This document shows, one piece after another, positions 42,339 through 51,490 of a DNA stretch of 64,000 nucleotides. The notes beneath the pieces are model-generated. The model saw only the letters and a list, made by a program, of their open reading frames with translations, searched no databases and was not told the origin of the DNA. Location: assembly GCF_900323885.1 (NCBI RefSeq), contig NZ_OOHJ01000033.1, positions 62,001-126,000 on the forward strand, written 5' to 3'. The DNA comes from [Actinomadura] parvosata subsp. kistnae. GTDB lineage: Bacteria > Actinomycetota > Actinomycetes > Streptosporangiales > Streptosporangiaceae. Within the stretch, counting starts at the first letter, position 1. Each line of letters starts with the position of its first letter. The position numbers and the translations under genes were made by a program.

Positions 42339-42925
42339 ACCGCCCAATCGGGCGAGCGGCCGAGGAGGGTGAGGACGTCCTCGAAAGGCGAGCCGCCCGT
42401 GCTGGGCAGCGCGGGCTTGAACGCCGCGCCCGGCCGCAGCCGCGCCTCCCCGTCCGGTACGGCCCGCGCCACCTCCAGAGCGGCCTCCTGCACCTCGGGC
42501 GAGAAGCGCACCTCGATGCCCAGGGGCTTGGCCAGGTCCCAGGAATGCACCACGTAGTCGACGAGGTGGAAGCCGATCGCCCGCGCGGCCGGGAACGACC
42601 CGCCGAGCTCGGGCAGCGGGACCAGCCGGTCGAGCGCTCCGCCGGCGGCGAAGGCCGACAGGACCCGCTCGGCCGCGGCCCGGTAGGCGGCGGCCGGGTC
42701 GTCGCCGAGCGGCCGCACCTCCCAGTGGGCGAGGTCGCCGTCGCCCTCGAAGGCCGCGGCGAAGCCGTGATGCTGGGCCGTCATGTGCGCCAGTAGGTCG
42801 CGCACGGTCCATCCCGCGCAGGGCGTCGGCAGGGACAGGTCGGCCGGCTTGAGCGTGGCGGCCACGTCGAGGCTGGTACGGACGGCCTCGGCGTCCAGCG
42901 CGACCAGGTTCGAGTTAATAAGCAT
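42335..42925 (-). CDS. TIGR03086-family mycothiol-type/DinB-like metal-binding protein
   Basis: 196 residues. The DinB-like domain shows LPTPCAGWTVRDLLAHMTAQHHGFAAAF with a metal His in AHMTAQHHG, and IGFHLVDYVVHSWDLAKPLG supplies the second and third ligands; this is the TIGR03086 pattern. Substrate unknown. ATG 42925 preferred: minus-strand TAGATT (42939-42934) lies 8 nt before it, suggesting a leaderless mRNA. GTG 42931 is the alternative. Divergent from a MarR regulator. Confidence 0.88.
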   Translation of the reverse strand: MLINSNLVALDAEAVRTSLDVAATLKPADLSLPTPCAGWTVRDLLAHMTAQHHGFAAAFEGDGDLAHWEVRPLGDDPAAAYRAAAERVLSAFAAGGALDRLVPLPELGGSFPAARAIGFHLVDYVVHSWDLAKPLGIEVRFSPEVQEAALEVARAVPDGEARLRPGAAFKPALPSTGGSPFEDVLTLLGRSPDWAV

Positions 42926-42943
42926 CTGCACATAATCTACACA

Positions 42944-42971
42944 CGCTTATCATTTGGCAAGCGGGTATTTT
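42944..42971. promoter_or_regulatory. MarR operator candidate and leaderless -10 of the MarR gene
   Basis: CGCTT (42944-42948) and AAGCG (42959-42963) form an inverted repeat with 10 bases between, centred in the divergent region. TATTTT (42966-42971) is a -10 placed 7 nt before GTG 42979. Confidence 0.5.
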
Positions 42972-42978
42972 GGGGCGG

Positions 42979-43413
42979 GTGACCGAGCGCCCCGACCTCG
43001 CCGAGATGCTGCGTCCCGTCGTGCAGTCCCTGATCGCCGCCGAGCTGCCCGTGCTGGCCGCGCACGACGTCTCGATGTGGGGATATGTCGTGCTCGGCGC
43101 GCTCGACAACGGCACCGTACGCACGCAGGCGTCCCTCGCCGAGGCCGTCGGCGCCGACAAGACCCGCATCATCGACACACTCGACAAGCTGCAGGCGGCC
43201 GGGCTGATCACCCGCGAGCCGGACCCGCGGGACCGCCGCGCGCGGATCCTCGCGATCACCGGCAAGGGCCGCACGGTGCGCAGGGCCATCAGAGACCGGA
43301 TCCAGGCCAACGAGAACCGGCTGCTCGAACGCCTGCCGCCGGCCGACCGCGAAGGTTTCCTCAACGCGGCGCGGGCCCTTCACCGGCTGCCGCGCGAGGA
43401 GTTCATGGGATGA
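42979..43413 (+). CDS. MarR-family transcriptional regulator
   Basis: 144 residues. The winged HTH is WGYVVLGALDNGTVRTQASLAEAVGADKTRIIDTLDKLQAAGLITREPDPRDRRARILAITGKG, a standard MarR domain. It probably represses the divergent TIGR03086 gene and itself through the inverted repeat between them. GTG 42979 looks leaderless. Confidence 0.92.
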   Translation: MTERPDLAEMLRPVVQSLIAAELPVLAAHDVSMWGYVVLGALDNGTVRTQASLAEAVGADKTRIIDTLDKLQAAGLITREPDPRDRRARILAITGKGRTVRRAIRDRIQANENRLLERLPPADREGFLNAARALHRLPREEFMG

Positions 43414-43440
43414 CGTCACCGGCCTCGACGGCGGCGGCGG

Positions 43441-43893
43441 TCAGGGCGTGGCGTGCCGCGACTCCGGTTCGCGGGCGGCGCGGCGGCGCTGCCGGTCGGT
43501 CGGGGCGGGGGTGCTGTGGAAGTGCAGGCCCAGCACCGATCCCAGGTCGGTCTGCTCCAGGGTGACCTGGTCGCACAGGTGCTGGATGATCCACAGCCCG
43601 AACCCGCGGCTGCCGGTCGGATCGACGTGCGCCGCCTTCAGGTGCTCGGGCGTCAGCCGGCCGCCGACGTCGGAGATCTCCACCGTGATGCCGTGCTCGT
43701 GGACGCGGGCGGTGACCACGCCCGCGCGTCCGCCGTGGTCGAGTACGTTGGTGACCGCTTCGTTGACCGCCACGACCAGGTCCTCGAGCCGCTCGCCCGA
43801 CAGCCCGTGATGGCGGCCGTGCAGCTCTACCAGGTCGCGGATGTAGCCCAGATCGGGGCTGATGGGGCAGCGCAGCTCGAACTCCGCACTCAT
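43441..43893 (-). CDS. RsbW/SpoIIAB-like ATP-binding protein (HATPase_c_2)
   Basis: 150 residues. FELRCPISPDLGYIRDLVELHGRHHGLSGERLEDLVVAVNEAVTNVLDHGGRAG contains the N-box (VNEAVTNVLDH); ISDVGGRLTPEH and SRGFGLWIIQHLCDQV are the G-boxes of this anti-sigma kinase type. In actinomycetes such proteins take part in partner-switching control of alternative sigma factors. A STAS protein gene lies divergently 517 bp away and could be its partner. ATG 43893. Confidence 0.88.
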   Translation of the reverse strand: MSAEFELRCPISPDLGYIRDLVELHGRHHGLSGERLEDLVVAVNEAVTNVLDHGGRAGVVTARVHEHGITVEISDVGGRLTPEHLKAAHVDPTGSRGFGLWIIQHLCDQVTLEQTDLGSVLGLHFHSTPAPTDRQRRRAAREPESRHATP

Positions 43894-44410
43894 GATGACC
43901 GGGCCCGCGCGGGTCGGGGACAGAAGGTTGCGGGCGCGGGCTTCCTCCGACCGGCTATCCGGCTGGGCGATCGTTAAACGGGGCCCCGTTCGACGGCCGG
44001 GGTCCGGGGCGGCTCCGCCTCCGAGAAACCGCAGGCGGGCAGGCATCGGCCGCGCGCGGAAGCGGGACGGCGGCATAAATCCCGCCGCAGCGGGCAGCAA
44101 GAGTGGCTGACCCTCGTCAGCGAGTTGCGCCGGGCGCATCGGACCGACCTGGGATGGGTGGGTCGTCGGCGCCGGGCAGGAAGGCGGAAGCGGCGGCCAT
44201 ACTGTTCGTCGGCTCTGTGCCTCGACCTCCATCGAGGCACATCGACATACCTCGGCGCACATCGACGCCGTCTCACCGACCCGGGCGTCCCCCGCCCCGG
44301 CGCGTCCCCGCACCGCAGTGCCGTGCGGCGCCGCACCGACCTCTCGCGGCCCGCGCCCGGCACGGGTCGTGCGCGCTGACCGATTGTTTCCCGAGCACGT
44401 GGGAGGACCG
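43894..44410. other. 517-bp divergent intergenic region with a candidate alternative-sigma promoter
   Basis: On the minus strand GTTTAA (43979-43974), 13 bases, GGATAG (43960-43955) resembles a SigB-type promoter (GTTT-N-GGGTA class) ahead of the RsbW-like gene. Near 44215-44245 CCTCGA...TCGAGG and repeated ACATCGACAT/ACATCGACG occur. No other gene or RNA is recognisable. Confidence 0.35.
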
Positions 44411-44815
44411 ATGACGGCCGAGACCGGCGCCAGCCATGCCTCCATCCGCCCCGTCGCGGACCCGCACGGCCTGAGCATCAGCGGTGAGCTGGACCGCGAG
44501 GTCGCACCCATGCTCGCCGGCGCGCTGGCGTGGGCGGTGCGGAGCGGCAGCGGGGACATCCATCTCGACCTCGGCGGGGTGACCTTCATCGACGTCGCCG
44601 CGGTGCGGCTGATCGCCCGTACCGCCACCGAGCTGCCCACGCCGCGCAGGCTGATCGCCGACCCGCTCACGCCGCTGGCGAGCAGGCTGCTGCACCTGAT
44701 GGGCTGGCGGCTCGGCCCGGACAGGAACCTGTACGTCCCCCTCAACGGCCACGACCCGCCCTGCTCCGACCTGTACGGCGGCCGGCCGATCGCCCCGCAC
44801 GACCCGGCCCGGTGA
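44411..44815 (+). CDS. STAS-domain protein (anti-anti-sigma factor-like)
   Basis: 134 residues. The STAS fold appears in LSISGELDREVAPMLAGALAWAVRSGSGDIHLDLGGVTFIDVAAVRLIARTATELP; the conserved D-(S/T)-x-(G/A) phosphorylation segment is here FIDVAAV, where the usual Ser/Thr is Val, so phosphorylation at that site seems lost. A 35-residue tail follows the domain. ATG 44411 has GGGAGGA. Divergent from the RsbW-like gene. Confidence 0.82.
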   Translation: MTAETGASHASIRPVADPHGLSISGELDREVAPMLAGALAWAVRSGSGDIHLDLGGVTFIDVAAVRLIARTATELPTPRRLIADPLTPLASRLLHLMGWRLGPDRNLYVPLNGHDPPCSDLYGGRPIAPHDPAR

Positions 44816-44894
44816 GTGCGGGGCGCCCGCAGCGCGGCGAAGCCGTCATCATCGCGTAAGAATTGTCCCCGCCTCCGATCTTTAGGCTCACTCC

Positions 44895-45425
44895 ATGCTT
44901 CTCACAGCCCGAGTGACAGCCGCCATCGCCGCTTCGGCCGTGCTCCTGACCGCCTGCGGCACCGCGCCGGCGCAACCGTCCGCCACCACGGCGGGCGGCC
45001 AAGCGCCGGCGTCGGCCGTTCCGTCGGCGTCGCGGTTCACCGCCAAGACCCTGGACGGCCAGGAGTTCACCAGCGACACCCTGAAGGGCAAGCCGGTGGT
45101 GTTGTGGTTCTGGGCGCCGTGGTGCCCCAAGTGCCGGTCCGAGGCCCCGCACGTCAAGGCGGCCGCCGCGGCCTACCGCGACGTGACCTTCGTCGGGGTG
45201 GCGAGCCTGGACGACGAGGCGGCGATGAAGGAGTTCGTCCAGCAGACCGGCACCGGGGGCATCACCCACCTGTCCGACGAGAAGGGCGCGGTGTGGGCCG
45301 CGTTCGGTGTCGCCTCGCAGTCCACGTTCCTGTTCATGAGACCGGACGGCAGCACCACCAAGGCCACCGGCCCCCTGGGCGGCGAGGAACTGACCGCACA
45401 AGTCGAGAAGCTGCGCACGGGATGA
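44895..45425 (+). CDS. TlpA/redoxin-type thioredoxin-fold lipoprotein
   Basis: 176 residues. Lipoprotein signal ending LTAC, an Ala/Pro/Ser-rich linker, then a thioredoxin fold with the active site WAPWCPKCRSEAP and cis-Pro region SQSTFLFMRPDG. It should work outside the membrane as a disulfide oxidoreductase fed with electrons by the CcdA protein encoded next, with which it overlaps (ATGA, 45422-45425). TAGGCT 6 nt before ATG 44895 suggests a leaderless mRNA. Confidence 0.9.
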   Translation: MLLTARVTAAIAASAVLLTACGTAPAQPSATTAGGQAPASAVPSASRFTAKTLDGQEFTSDTLKGKPVVLWFWAPWCPKCRSEAPHVKAAAAAYRDVTFVGVASLDDEAAMKEFVQQTGTGGITHLSDEKGAVWAAFGVASQSTFLFMRPDGSTTKATGPLGGEELTAQVEKLRTG

Positions 45426-46351
45426 CCGGCCTGGCGATGAACGCCCTGCCAGTAAGCGCCCTGCCAGTAAGTGCTCTGCCGGTGCACGCCCTGCTCGTGA
45501 ATGCCCTCCCGCTGGACGACCTGCCGCTCGCGCTGGCCGTGACGGCGGGGAGCGTGGCCGCGTTCAACCCGTGCGGGTTCGCCCTGCTGCCCGCCTACCT
45601 GAGCATGCTCCTGGCCGGCGACCGCGGCGGCGTGCCGCGCTCGCTGGCCTTCTCGGCCGCGATGACCGCGGGCTTCGTCACCGTCTTCGGCCTGTTCGGC
45701 CTGGTCGTCACGCCGCTGGCGCTGTCCCTGGGGCGTTACCTGCCGTGGGTGACGATCGTCATCGGCGGGGCGTTGCTGGTGCTGGGCGGCCGGCTGCTGG
45801 CCGGCCGCGAGGTGCTGCTGCGCGTGCCCGCCCTGCGCACGGGCACCCTGTCCGGGTACGGGTACGGCCTGTCGTACGCGATCGCGTCGCTGTCGTGCAC
45901 CGTCGGCCCGTTCCTCGCCATCACCTCCGCCTCCCTGACCAGCGGCGGCCTCCTGGGCGGCCTGGCGGTCTTCGTCGCGTACGCGCTGGGCATGGGCATG
46001 GTGATCACCCTGCTCTCCCTGGCGGTCGCGCTCGCGCGGGGCGCCGCCGTGCTGCGGATGCGCCGCGTCCTGCCGTACGTGCCGCGCGTCAGCGGCGTGC
46101 TGCTCGTCCTCGCCGGCCTCTACGTCGCCTATTACGGCTGGTACGAGCTGCGCGTCTTCGCCGGCGCCGCCGCCGACGACCCGGTCATCGGCGCGGTGAC
46201 CAGGATGCAGGGCGCCCTCACCGGCTGGCTGGAGCTGCTCGGCCCGGCCGGGATCGCCGTCGCGCTCGCCGCGATCCTGCTCCTGGCGGCCGGTACGCGC
46301 CGCGCGTTCCGCCGCCACCGCGAGCCGCGCACGCCCACCGGCGAATCCTGA
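45422..46351 (+). CDS. CcdA-family cytochrome c biogenesis/disulfide-transfer membrane protein
   Basis: 309 residues with six or more membrane helices. The first-helix motif AFNPCGFALLPAYLSML and the fourth-helix ASLSCTVGPFLAITSAS hold the paired redox cysteines of CcdA proteins. It passes electrons from cytoplasmic thioredoxin to the TlpA-like lipoprotein encoded just upstream. Before the first helix there is an unusual pentapeptide run (ALPVS, ALPVS, ALPVH, ALLVN, ALPLD) from a 15-bp tandem repeat that starts seven codons after the coupled ATG. Confidence 0.9.
   Translation: MTGLAMNALPVSALPVSALPVHALLVNALPLDDLPLALAVTAGSVAAFNPCGFALLPAYLSMLLAGDRGGVPRSLAFSAAMTAGFVTVFGLFGLVVTPLALSLGRYLPWVTIVIGGALLVLGGRLLAGREVLLRVPALRTGTLSGYGYGLSYAIASLSCTVGPFLAITSASLTSGGLLGGLAVFVAYALGMGMVITLLSLAVALARGAAVLRMRRVLPYVPRVSGVLLVLAGLYVAYYGWYELRVFAGAAADDPVIGAVTRMQGALTGWLELLGPAGIAVALAAILLLAAGTRRAFRRHREPRTPTGES
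45443..45517 (+). repeat. 15-bp tandem repeat encoding pentapeptides at the CcdA N-terminus
   Basis: Five units at 45443, 45458, 45473, 45488 and 45503. The first two differ only at the last base (GCCCTGCCAGTAAGC/T) and later ones decay progressively. Confidence 0.88.
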
Positions 46352-46381
46352 CGCGGCCCTCGTGGGTCATCGGCCCGGAGT

Positions 46382-46756
46382 TCACCCCGCCTGCGTGCCG
46401 GCGGGGCTCTGGCAGGAAGTGGACCGCAGACCTGTGCAGCTCCGCTCCCCCGCGATCAGCAGCACGATGCCGATCATGAGCACGGCGCAGGTCAGCATCA
46501 CGAGCATGCACCAGACGTGCAGCAGCGACCGGCCCCCGGCCGTGACGGGAAGCGGCTCCGTCTCGCCGGACGGCACGAAGTCCTCATCGTGCGGCGGGCC
46601 GGAGAGCATGGTGTCCTCGTCGTACGGCGGGCCGGAGAGCATGGCGTCCTCATCGTGCGGCGAGCCGGAGAGCATGGCGTCGAGCTCGGGCTCCTCCTGG
46701 ATCAGGCGGCGTTCCAGCTCCGCCAGCGCCCGGCGTTCCGCCCGCGAAAGCCCCAT
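46382..46756 (-). CDS. DUF3040 domain protein with internal 11-residue repeats
   Basis: 124 residues. The N-terminus MGLSRAERRALAELERRLIQEEPELDAML is the DUF3040 signature. Then three 11-residue repeats follow (DAMLSGSPHDE, DAMLSGPPYDE, DTMLSGPPHDE) from a 33-bp tandem repeat, and one membrane helix (LLHVWCMLVMLTCAVLMIGIVLLIAG). DUF3040 proteins are small actinobacterial membrane proteins without known function. ATG 46756. Confidence 0.85.
   Translation of the reverse strand: MGLSRAERRALAELERRLIQEEPELDAMLSGSPHDEDAMLSGPPYDEDTMLSGPPHDEDFVPSGETEPLPVTAGGRSLLHVWCMLVMLTCAVLMIGIVLLIAGERSCTGLRSTSCQSPAGTQAG
46589..46690 (-). repeat. 33-bp tandem repeat inside the DUF3040 gene, about three units
   Basis: Units of the form GCCGGAGAGCATGGCGTCCTCATCGTGCGGC-type sequence repeat with period 33; the differences are few, mainly tcctcgtcgtacg versus tcctcatcgtgcg. 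Confidence 0.8.
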
Positions 46757-47003
46757 GTCCCAGCCCCCTTTCCGCCCGCTGCTCACCCACCCCGGCGCGG
46801 CCACCCGCTGCGGCCCCCGGCTCGCCCGTCCCCACGGTCGTCGCAGCTCGGCAGGCGTCCATTCCACCCAGATCGGACCGACGAGCCAAGAAACGCATGC
46901 ACACTGCAATGAAGCTGTGATGCGGATCGCCGGCCCTTCCGCCCGCACCACCACGCACACTGCAAACCTTTGCCCGACACCCGAACCGTGTAGAACTGGT
47001 CGA

Positions 47004-47504
47004 ATGAAAGACCGTTCCCCCGGCCGGATGGACACCGAGGATCTCCAAGCGGTCATCTCGGCTGTCCTCACGGGGTCGCGGCTGCTGGTCTCCATCGCCG
47101 CCCGCTCCCTGGCCGCCGTCCAGGACCGGGTGACGCTCCCCCAGTTCCGCATGCTGGTCGTGCTGTCCGTGCAGGGTGAGACGAACCTGGTCACGATGGC
47201 CGACGCGCTGGCCGTCAACAGCTCCACGGCGTCGCGGATGGCCGACCGGCTGGCGACGGCCGGGCTGATCGTGCGCGAGACCAACCCGCACAACCGCCGC
47301 GAGACGCTCATGCGCCTCACCCTGGAGGGCCGGCGCCTGGTGGACGACGTCATGACGCGCCGCAGCGAGGAGATCGCCGCCATCGTCTCCCGGATGACGC
47401 CCCTGGAGTCGCAGGCGCTGATCGCGGCGATGACCGCGTTCAACAAGGCGGGCGGCGAGCCGCCGGCGAACCTGCGCTATCCCCTCGGCTGGCCGGACCG
47501 CTGA
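47004..47504 (+). CDS. MarR-family transcriptional regulator
   Basis: 166 residues. The winged HTH reads LPQFRMLVVLSVQGETNLVTMADALAVNSSTASRMADRLATAGLIVRETNPHNRRETLMRLTLEGRRLV. TAGAAC (46991-46996) lies 7 nt before ATG 47004, so the mRNA may be leaderless; ATG 47028 (MDTEDLQAV) is the alternative. Its stop codon is part of a 13-bp tandem repeat. Target unknown. Confidence 0.9.
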   Translation: MKDRSPGRMDTEDLQAVISAVLTGSRLLVSIAARSLAAVQDRVTLPQFRMLVVLSVQGETNLVTMADALAVNSSTASRMADRLATAGLIVRETNPHNRRETLMRLTLEGRRLVDDVMTRRSEEIAAIVSRMTPLESQALIAAMTAFNKAGGEPPANLRYPLGWPDR

Positions 47505-47552
47505 GCCAGACCCCTGAGCCAGACCCCTGAGCCGGACCCCTGAGCCGGTCAC
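47501..47552 (+). repeat. 13-bp tandem repeat carrying the MarR stop codon, four units
   Basis: CTGAGCCAGACCC at 47501-47513 and 47514-47526, CTGAGCCGGACCC at 47527-47539, then a partial copy to 47552. Each holds TGA; since 13 is not a multiple of 3, the stops fall in all three frames. Confidence 0.9.
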
Positions 47553-47707
47553 GGCACCACAGGTCAGCCGTCGGGAGTGCCACTGCTCAGGCGCCACCTT
47601 TCCGGCGCGCTGTTCCGGGGTTTTGTCGGCGAGCAACCATCCGGGTGGCCGGAGGTGAGGGGCTGAAACAGTCCCACGCCACCGCTTGACGCCACGACGG
47701 CTTGCGG

Positions 47708-47737
47708 TGGCGTCACTATGGCGTCATGATGGCGTCA
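47708..47737 (+). promoter_or_regulatory. Three phased TGGCGTCA direct repeats before the RHH gene
   Basis: TGGCGTCA at 47708-47715, 47719-47726 and 47730-47737, spaced exactly 11 bp. The last ends on the A of the start codon. Ribbon-helix-helix proteins bind such tandem sites about one helical turn apart, so autorepression of the operon is likely. Confidence 0.7.
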
Positions 47738-48243
47738 TGGACCTTGCGCCGTATGTAAATCGTCTCCGTCGCGAGCTGGCGATCGCGGCCGGAGCCGGCG
47801 GTGAGGAAGCCCGGGCCCTGGCCGAGCGGCTGGCCGCGACGCTCGATTCGGCCACCAGGCTCGCGCTGCTCGAAGCCCTGTCCGCCGCCGCCGACGAGAT
47901 CACGCACGACCTGACGCCCGGCTCGGTCGAGGTGCGCCTGCGGGGCCGCGATCCCGATTTCGTGGTGACGCCACCGCCGGCCGCTCCGCCGCCTCCGCAC
48001 GAGGAGAGGCCGGCGCCGCCGCCTCCGGAGGTGGAGGAGGGGGGCACGGCCCGGATCTCGCTGCGCGTTCCGGAGCAGCTCAAGCCGCGCATCGAGGAGG
48101 CGGCGGCACGCGACGGGCTGTCGGTCAACGCCTGGCTGGTACGGGCCATCGCCGCCGCGCTCGACCCCGGCGCCGCGAACGAGCGTCCCGGGCGGCGGCC
48201 CGCGCGGCAGTCGGGCAACCGCTACAGCGGCTGGGTGCGCTGA
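47737..48243 (+). CDS. Ribbon-helix-helix (HicB/Arc-like) regulator, first gene of a five-gene operon
   Basis: 168 residues. An N-terminal helical part (MDLAPYVNRLRRELAIAAGAGGEEARALAERLAATLDSATRLALLEALS), a proline-rich linker, then a C-terminal RHH domain ARISLRVPEQLKPRIEEAAARDGLSVNAWLVRAIAAAL. Proteins of this layout are often labelled HicB-type antitoxins, but no toxin is present; it is encoded before a DUF4097/ABC operon and is more likely its repressor. ATG 47737; its stop overlaps the next start (TGATG). Confidence 0.85.
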   Translation: MDLAPYVNRLRRELAIAAGAGGEEARALAERLAATLDSATRLALLEALSAAADEITHDLTPGSVEVRLRGRDPDFVVTPPPAAPPPPHEERPAPPPPEVEEGGTARISLRVPEQLKPRIEEAAARDGLSVNAWLVRAIAAALDPGAANERPGRRPARQSGNRYSGWVR

Positions 48244-49181
48244 TGACCACGACAACCCACGACGGGGGGATCGGTATGCCGACCTTCGACACCTCTGAGC
48301 CCATCACCGCCGTGCTCGACACGGCGACCGCCACCATCCGGATCGACGCGAGCGACCGCACCGACACGGTCGTCGAGGTGCGGCCGAGTGACCGCCACAA
48401 CGACGCCGACGTGGAGGCGGCCCGGCACACCCGGGTCGAGTTCCACGACGGCAGGCTGGTGGTGCGCACCGAGAGGGAGTACTCCGGGCCGGGCGCCGAC
48501 TGGGGGCTGTCGCTGGGCAAGCTCGTCGAGTCGCCGGCGGACTGGGCGCGCTCGCTGCTGCTCGGGCCGGGCTCGATCGAGGTGACGGTCGAGTTGCCGG
48601 CCGGCTCCCGGCTCGACGTGAAGACGGCGGGCAGCGTCGTGTGCCGGGGGCCGCTCGGCGAGGTGTCGATGTCCACCTCCTACGGCGACCTCCAGGTCGA
48701 GCAGGCCGGGCGGCTGCGGCTGAAGAGCACCTACGGCGAGGTCAGCGTGACCCGCGCCCATGGGCCGGCCGACATCACGGCGACGCACGGCGGCATCGAC
48801 GTCGGGCTGATCGAGGGCGCCGCCGCGGTCAGCAGCGCGCACGGCCACGTGCACGTGCGGGAGGTGACCGGGGAGCTGCGGCTCAACAGCGCCCACGGCG
48901 ACATCACCATCGACCGGGCGCTGGCCGGCGTCACCGCCAAGACCGCGTACGCCGACGTGCGCATCGGCGAGGCGGCCGGCGGCGCGATCGTCATGGAGAC
49001 CACCGGCGGCGGCCTCGACCTGGGCATCCGGCGGGGCACCGCCGCCTGGCTGGACGTCAGCTCCAAGTACGGCACCGTCGACGTCTCCCTCGACCCGAGC
49101 GACGCCCCCGGCGAGGCGGACCCGGTCGTCGAGGTGCGCGCCCACACCCACTACGGCGACATCGCCGTGCACCGCTCCTGA
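48243..49181 (+). CDS. DUF4097 family beta-helix-like protein
   Basis: 312 residues. Repeating short strands (VVEVRPSDR, VDVKTAGSVVCRGPLGEVSMSTSYGDLQVEQAGRLRLKSTYGEVSVTRAHGPADITATHGGIDVG, LNSAHGDITIDRALAGVTAKTAYADVRIG) are the DUF4097/adhesin-like pattern. There is no signal peptide. In actinomycetes it often accompanies RHH and ABC genes as here; its function is unproven. Coupled to the RHH gene by overlap; the ABC ATPase starts 10 bp later. Confidence 0.87.
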   Translation: MTTTTHDGGIGMPTFDTSEPITAVLDTATATIRIDASDRTDTVVEVRPSDRHNDADVEAARHTRVEFHDGRLVVRTEREYSGPGADWGLSLGKLVESPADWARSLLLGPGSIEVTVELPAGSRLDVKTAGSVVCRGPLGEVSMSTSYGDLQVEQAGRLRLKSTYGEVSVTRAHGPADITATHGGIDVGLIEGAAAVSSAHGHVHVREVTGELRLNSAHGDITIDRALAGVTAKTAYADVRIGEAAGGAIVMETTGGGLDLGIRRGTAAWLDVSSKYGTVDVSLDPSDAPGEADPVVEVRAHTHYGDIAVHRS

Positions 49182-49191
49182 GGAGGAGACC

Positions 49192-50156
<965 letters not shown>

Positions 50157-50157
<1 letters not shown>

Positions 50158-50960
50158 TGAACGCCCTGCGGATCGCCGTCGCCGACGGCATGACGATCAC
50201 CAAGCGCAACGCGTTGAAGATCCGGCGCGCCCCCGACCTGCTGGGCGGCGTGGTCATGCTGCCGGTCGTGTTCGTGCTGCTGTTCACGTACGTCTTCGGC
50301 AGCATGATCGAGCTGCCCGGCCTGTCGTACGGCGAGTACCTGCTGCCCGGGATCTTCGTCATGGCGATCGTCACCAGCGCGCAGATCACCGGCTACACCC
50401 TGACGCTGGACCTGCGGAAGGGCATCTTCGACCGCTTCCGCACGCTGCCGATGTCCCCGTCGGCCGTGCTGACCGGCCAGACCGCCGCCGACCTGATCAT
50501 GAACGTGACCAGCATCGCCACCATGGCGGTCGTCGGGCTGCTGGTGGGCTGGCGGGTGCACAGCTCGCCGGCGGAGGCCGCGCTCGGGTTCCTGATGCTG
50601 CTGCTGTTCGCCTACGCCTTCTCGTGGGTGACGGCGACGGTCGCGCTGGCCCTGCGCACGCCGGAGGTGTTCAACAACGTGGCGACGCTCCTGTCGTTCC
50701 CGGTGATCTTCCTGTCGAACGCGTTCGTGGACAGCGCGCGCCTGCCCGGCCCGCTGCGGGTGATCGCGGAGTGGAACCCGGTCTCCACGCTCGTGCAGGC
50801 GGCCCGCGAGCTGTTCGGCAACACGAGCGCGGCCATGCCGGCGCCGGACGCCTGGCCGCTGCGGCACGCGGTGCCGGTGTCGCTGCTGTGGCCGGTCGTG
50901 CTCCTGGCCGTGTTCGCGCCGCTGGCCACGCGGCTCTACAAGAGAGCGGTCAGCCGATGA
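50157..50960 (+). CDS. DrrB-type ABC transporter permease (ABC-2)
   Basis: 267 residues, six predicted helices. RNALKIRRAPDLLGGVVMLPVVFVLLFTYVFGSMI and YLLPGIFVMAIVTSAQITGYTLTLDLRKGIFDRFRTLPMS are the ABC-2/DrrB hallmarks. It forms an exporter with the ATPase encoded upstream, both coupled by overlapping codons; the DUF1707 gene overlaps its stop as ATGA. Confidence 0.92.
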
Positions 50961-51463
50961 GCCGGGTCTCCGACCTCGACCGCGACCGGGCGGTGACGCT
51001 GGTCCAGCAGGCGTACGCGGTGGGCCGGCTCGACCAGGCGGAGCTGGAGGCGCGGCTCGAACGGGCGCTCACCGCCGTTTCTCCCGGCGACCTGGCGCCG
51101 GTCGTCGCCGACCTGCCCGGCGACGAGCCGGTCCGGCTGGAGACGGTCGGCGGGCGGGTGACGCGAACGGGCGACTGGCAGGTGCCGCAGCGGCTGCGCG
51201 TCGAGTCCGAGTACGGCAGCGTGCGGCTCGACCTGTCCCGGGCGCATGTCCCGTACGGGCAGGTCGACATCGAGCTGCGGCTGGCGTACGGCCGGGCCCT
51301 GATCATCCTCCCTGCGGGGGCGACCGCGAACGCCGACGGGGTGCGCAGCGAGTGGGGGCGCGTGATCTGCAGGGCGGCGGGCAGCCCCCGGCACGGCGGG
51401 CCGCACGTGCGGGTCACCGGCGAGCTGCCCTACGGCCGGCTGGTCATCCGCACCAGACGATGA
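50957..51463 (+). CDS. DUF1707 domain protein
   Basis: 168 residues. DRDRAVTLVQQAYAVGRLDQAELEARLERALTAVSPGDLAPVVADLPG is the DUF1707 domain (SHOCT-like helices); the C-terminal half consists of short strands (LRVESEYGSVRLDLSRAHVPYGQVDIELRLAYGRALIILPAG) like those in the DUF4097 protein of the same operon. Function unknown; last gene of the operon. Confidence 0.87.
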   Translation: MSRVSDLDRDRAVTLVQQAYAVGRLDQAELEARLERALTAVSPGDLAPVVADLPGDEPVRLETVGGRVTRTGDWQVPQRLRVESEYGSVRLDLSRAHVPYGQVDIELRLAYGRALIILPAGATANADGVRSEWGRVICRAAGSPRHGGPHVRVTGELPYGRLVIRTRR

Positions 51464-51490
51464 TCAGGACACTCAGAACTCCCAGAACGC

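Noticed and set aside
47737..48243. HicAB toxin-antitoxin system
   Set aside because: The RHH protein resembles annotated HicB antitoxins, but no HicA-like or other toxin gene adjoins it; it leads a DUF4097/ABC operon instead.
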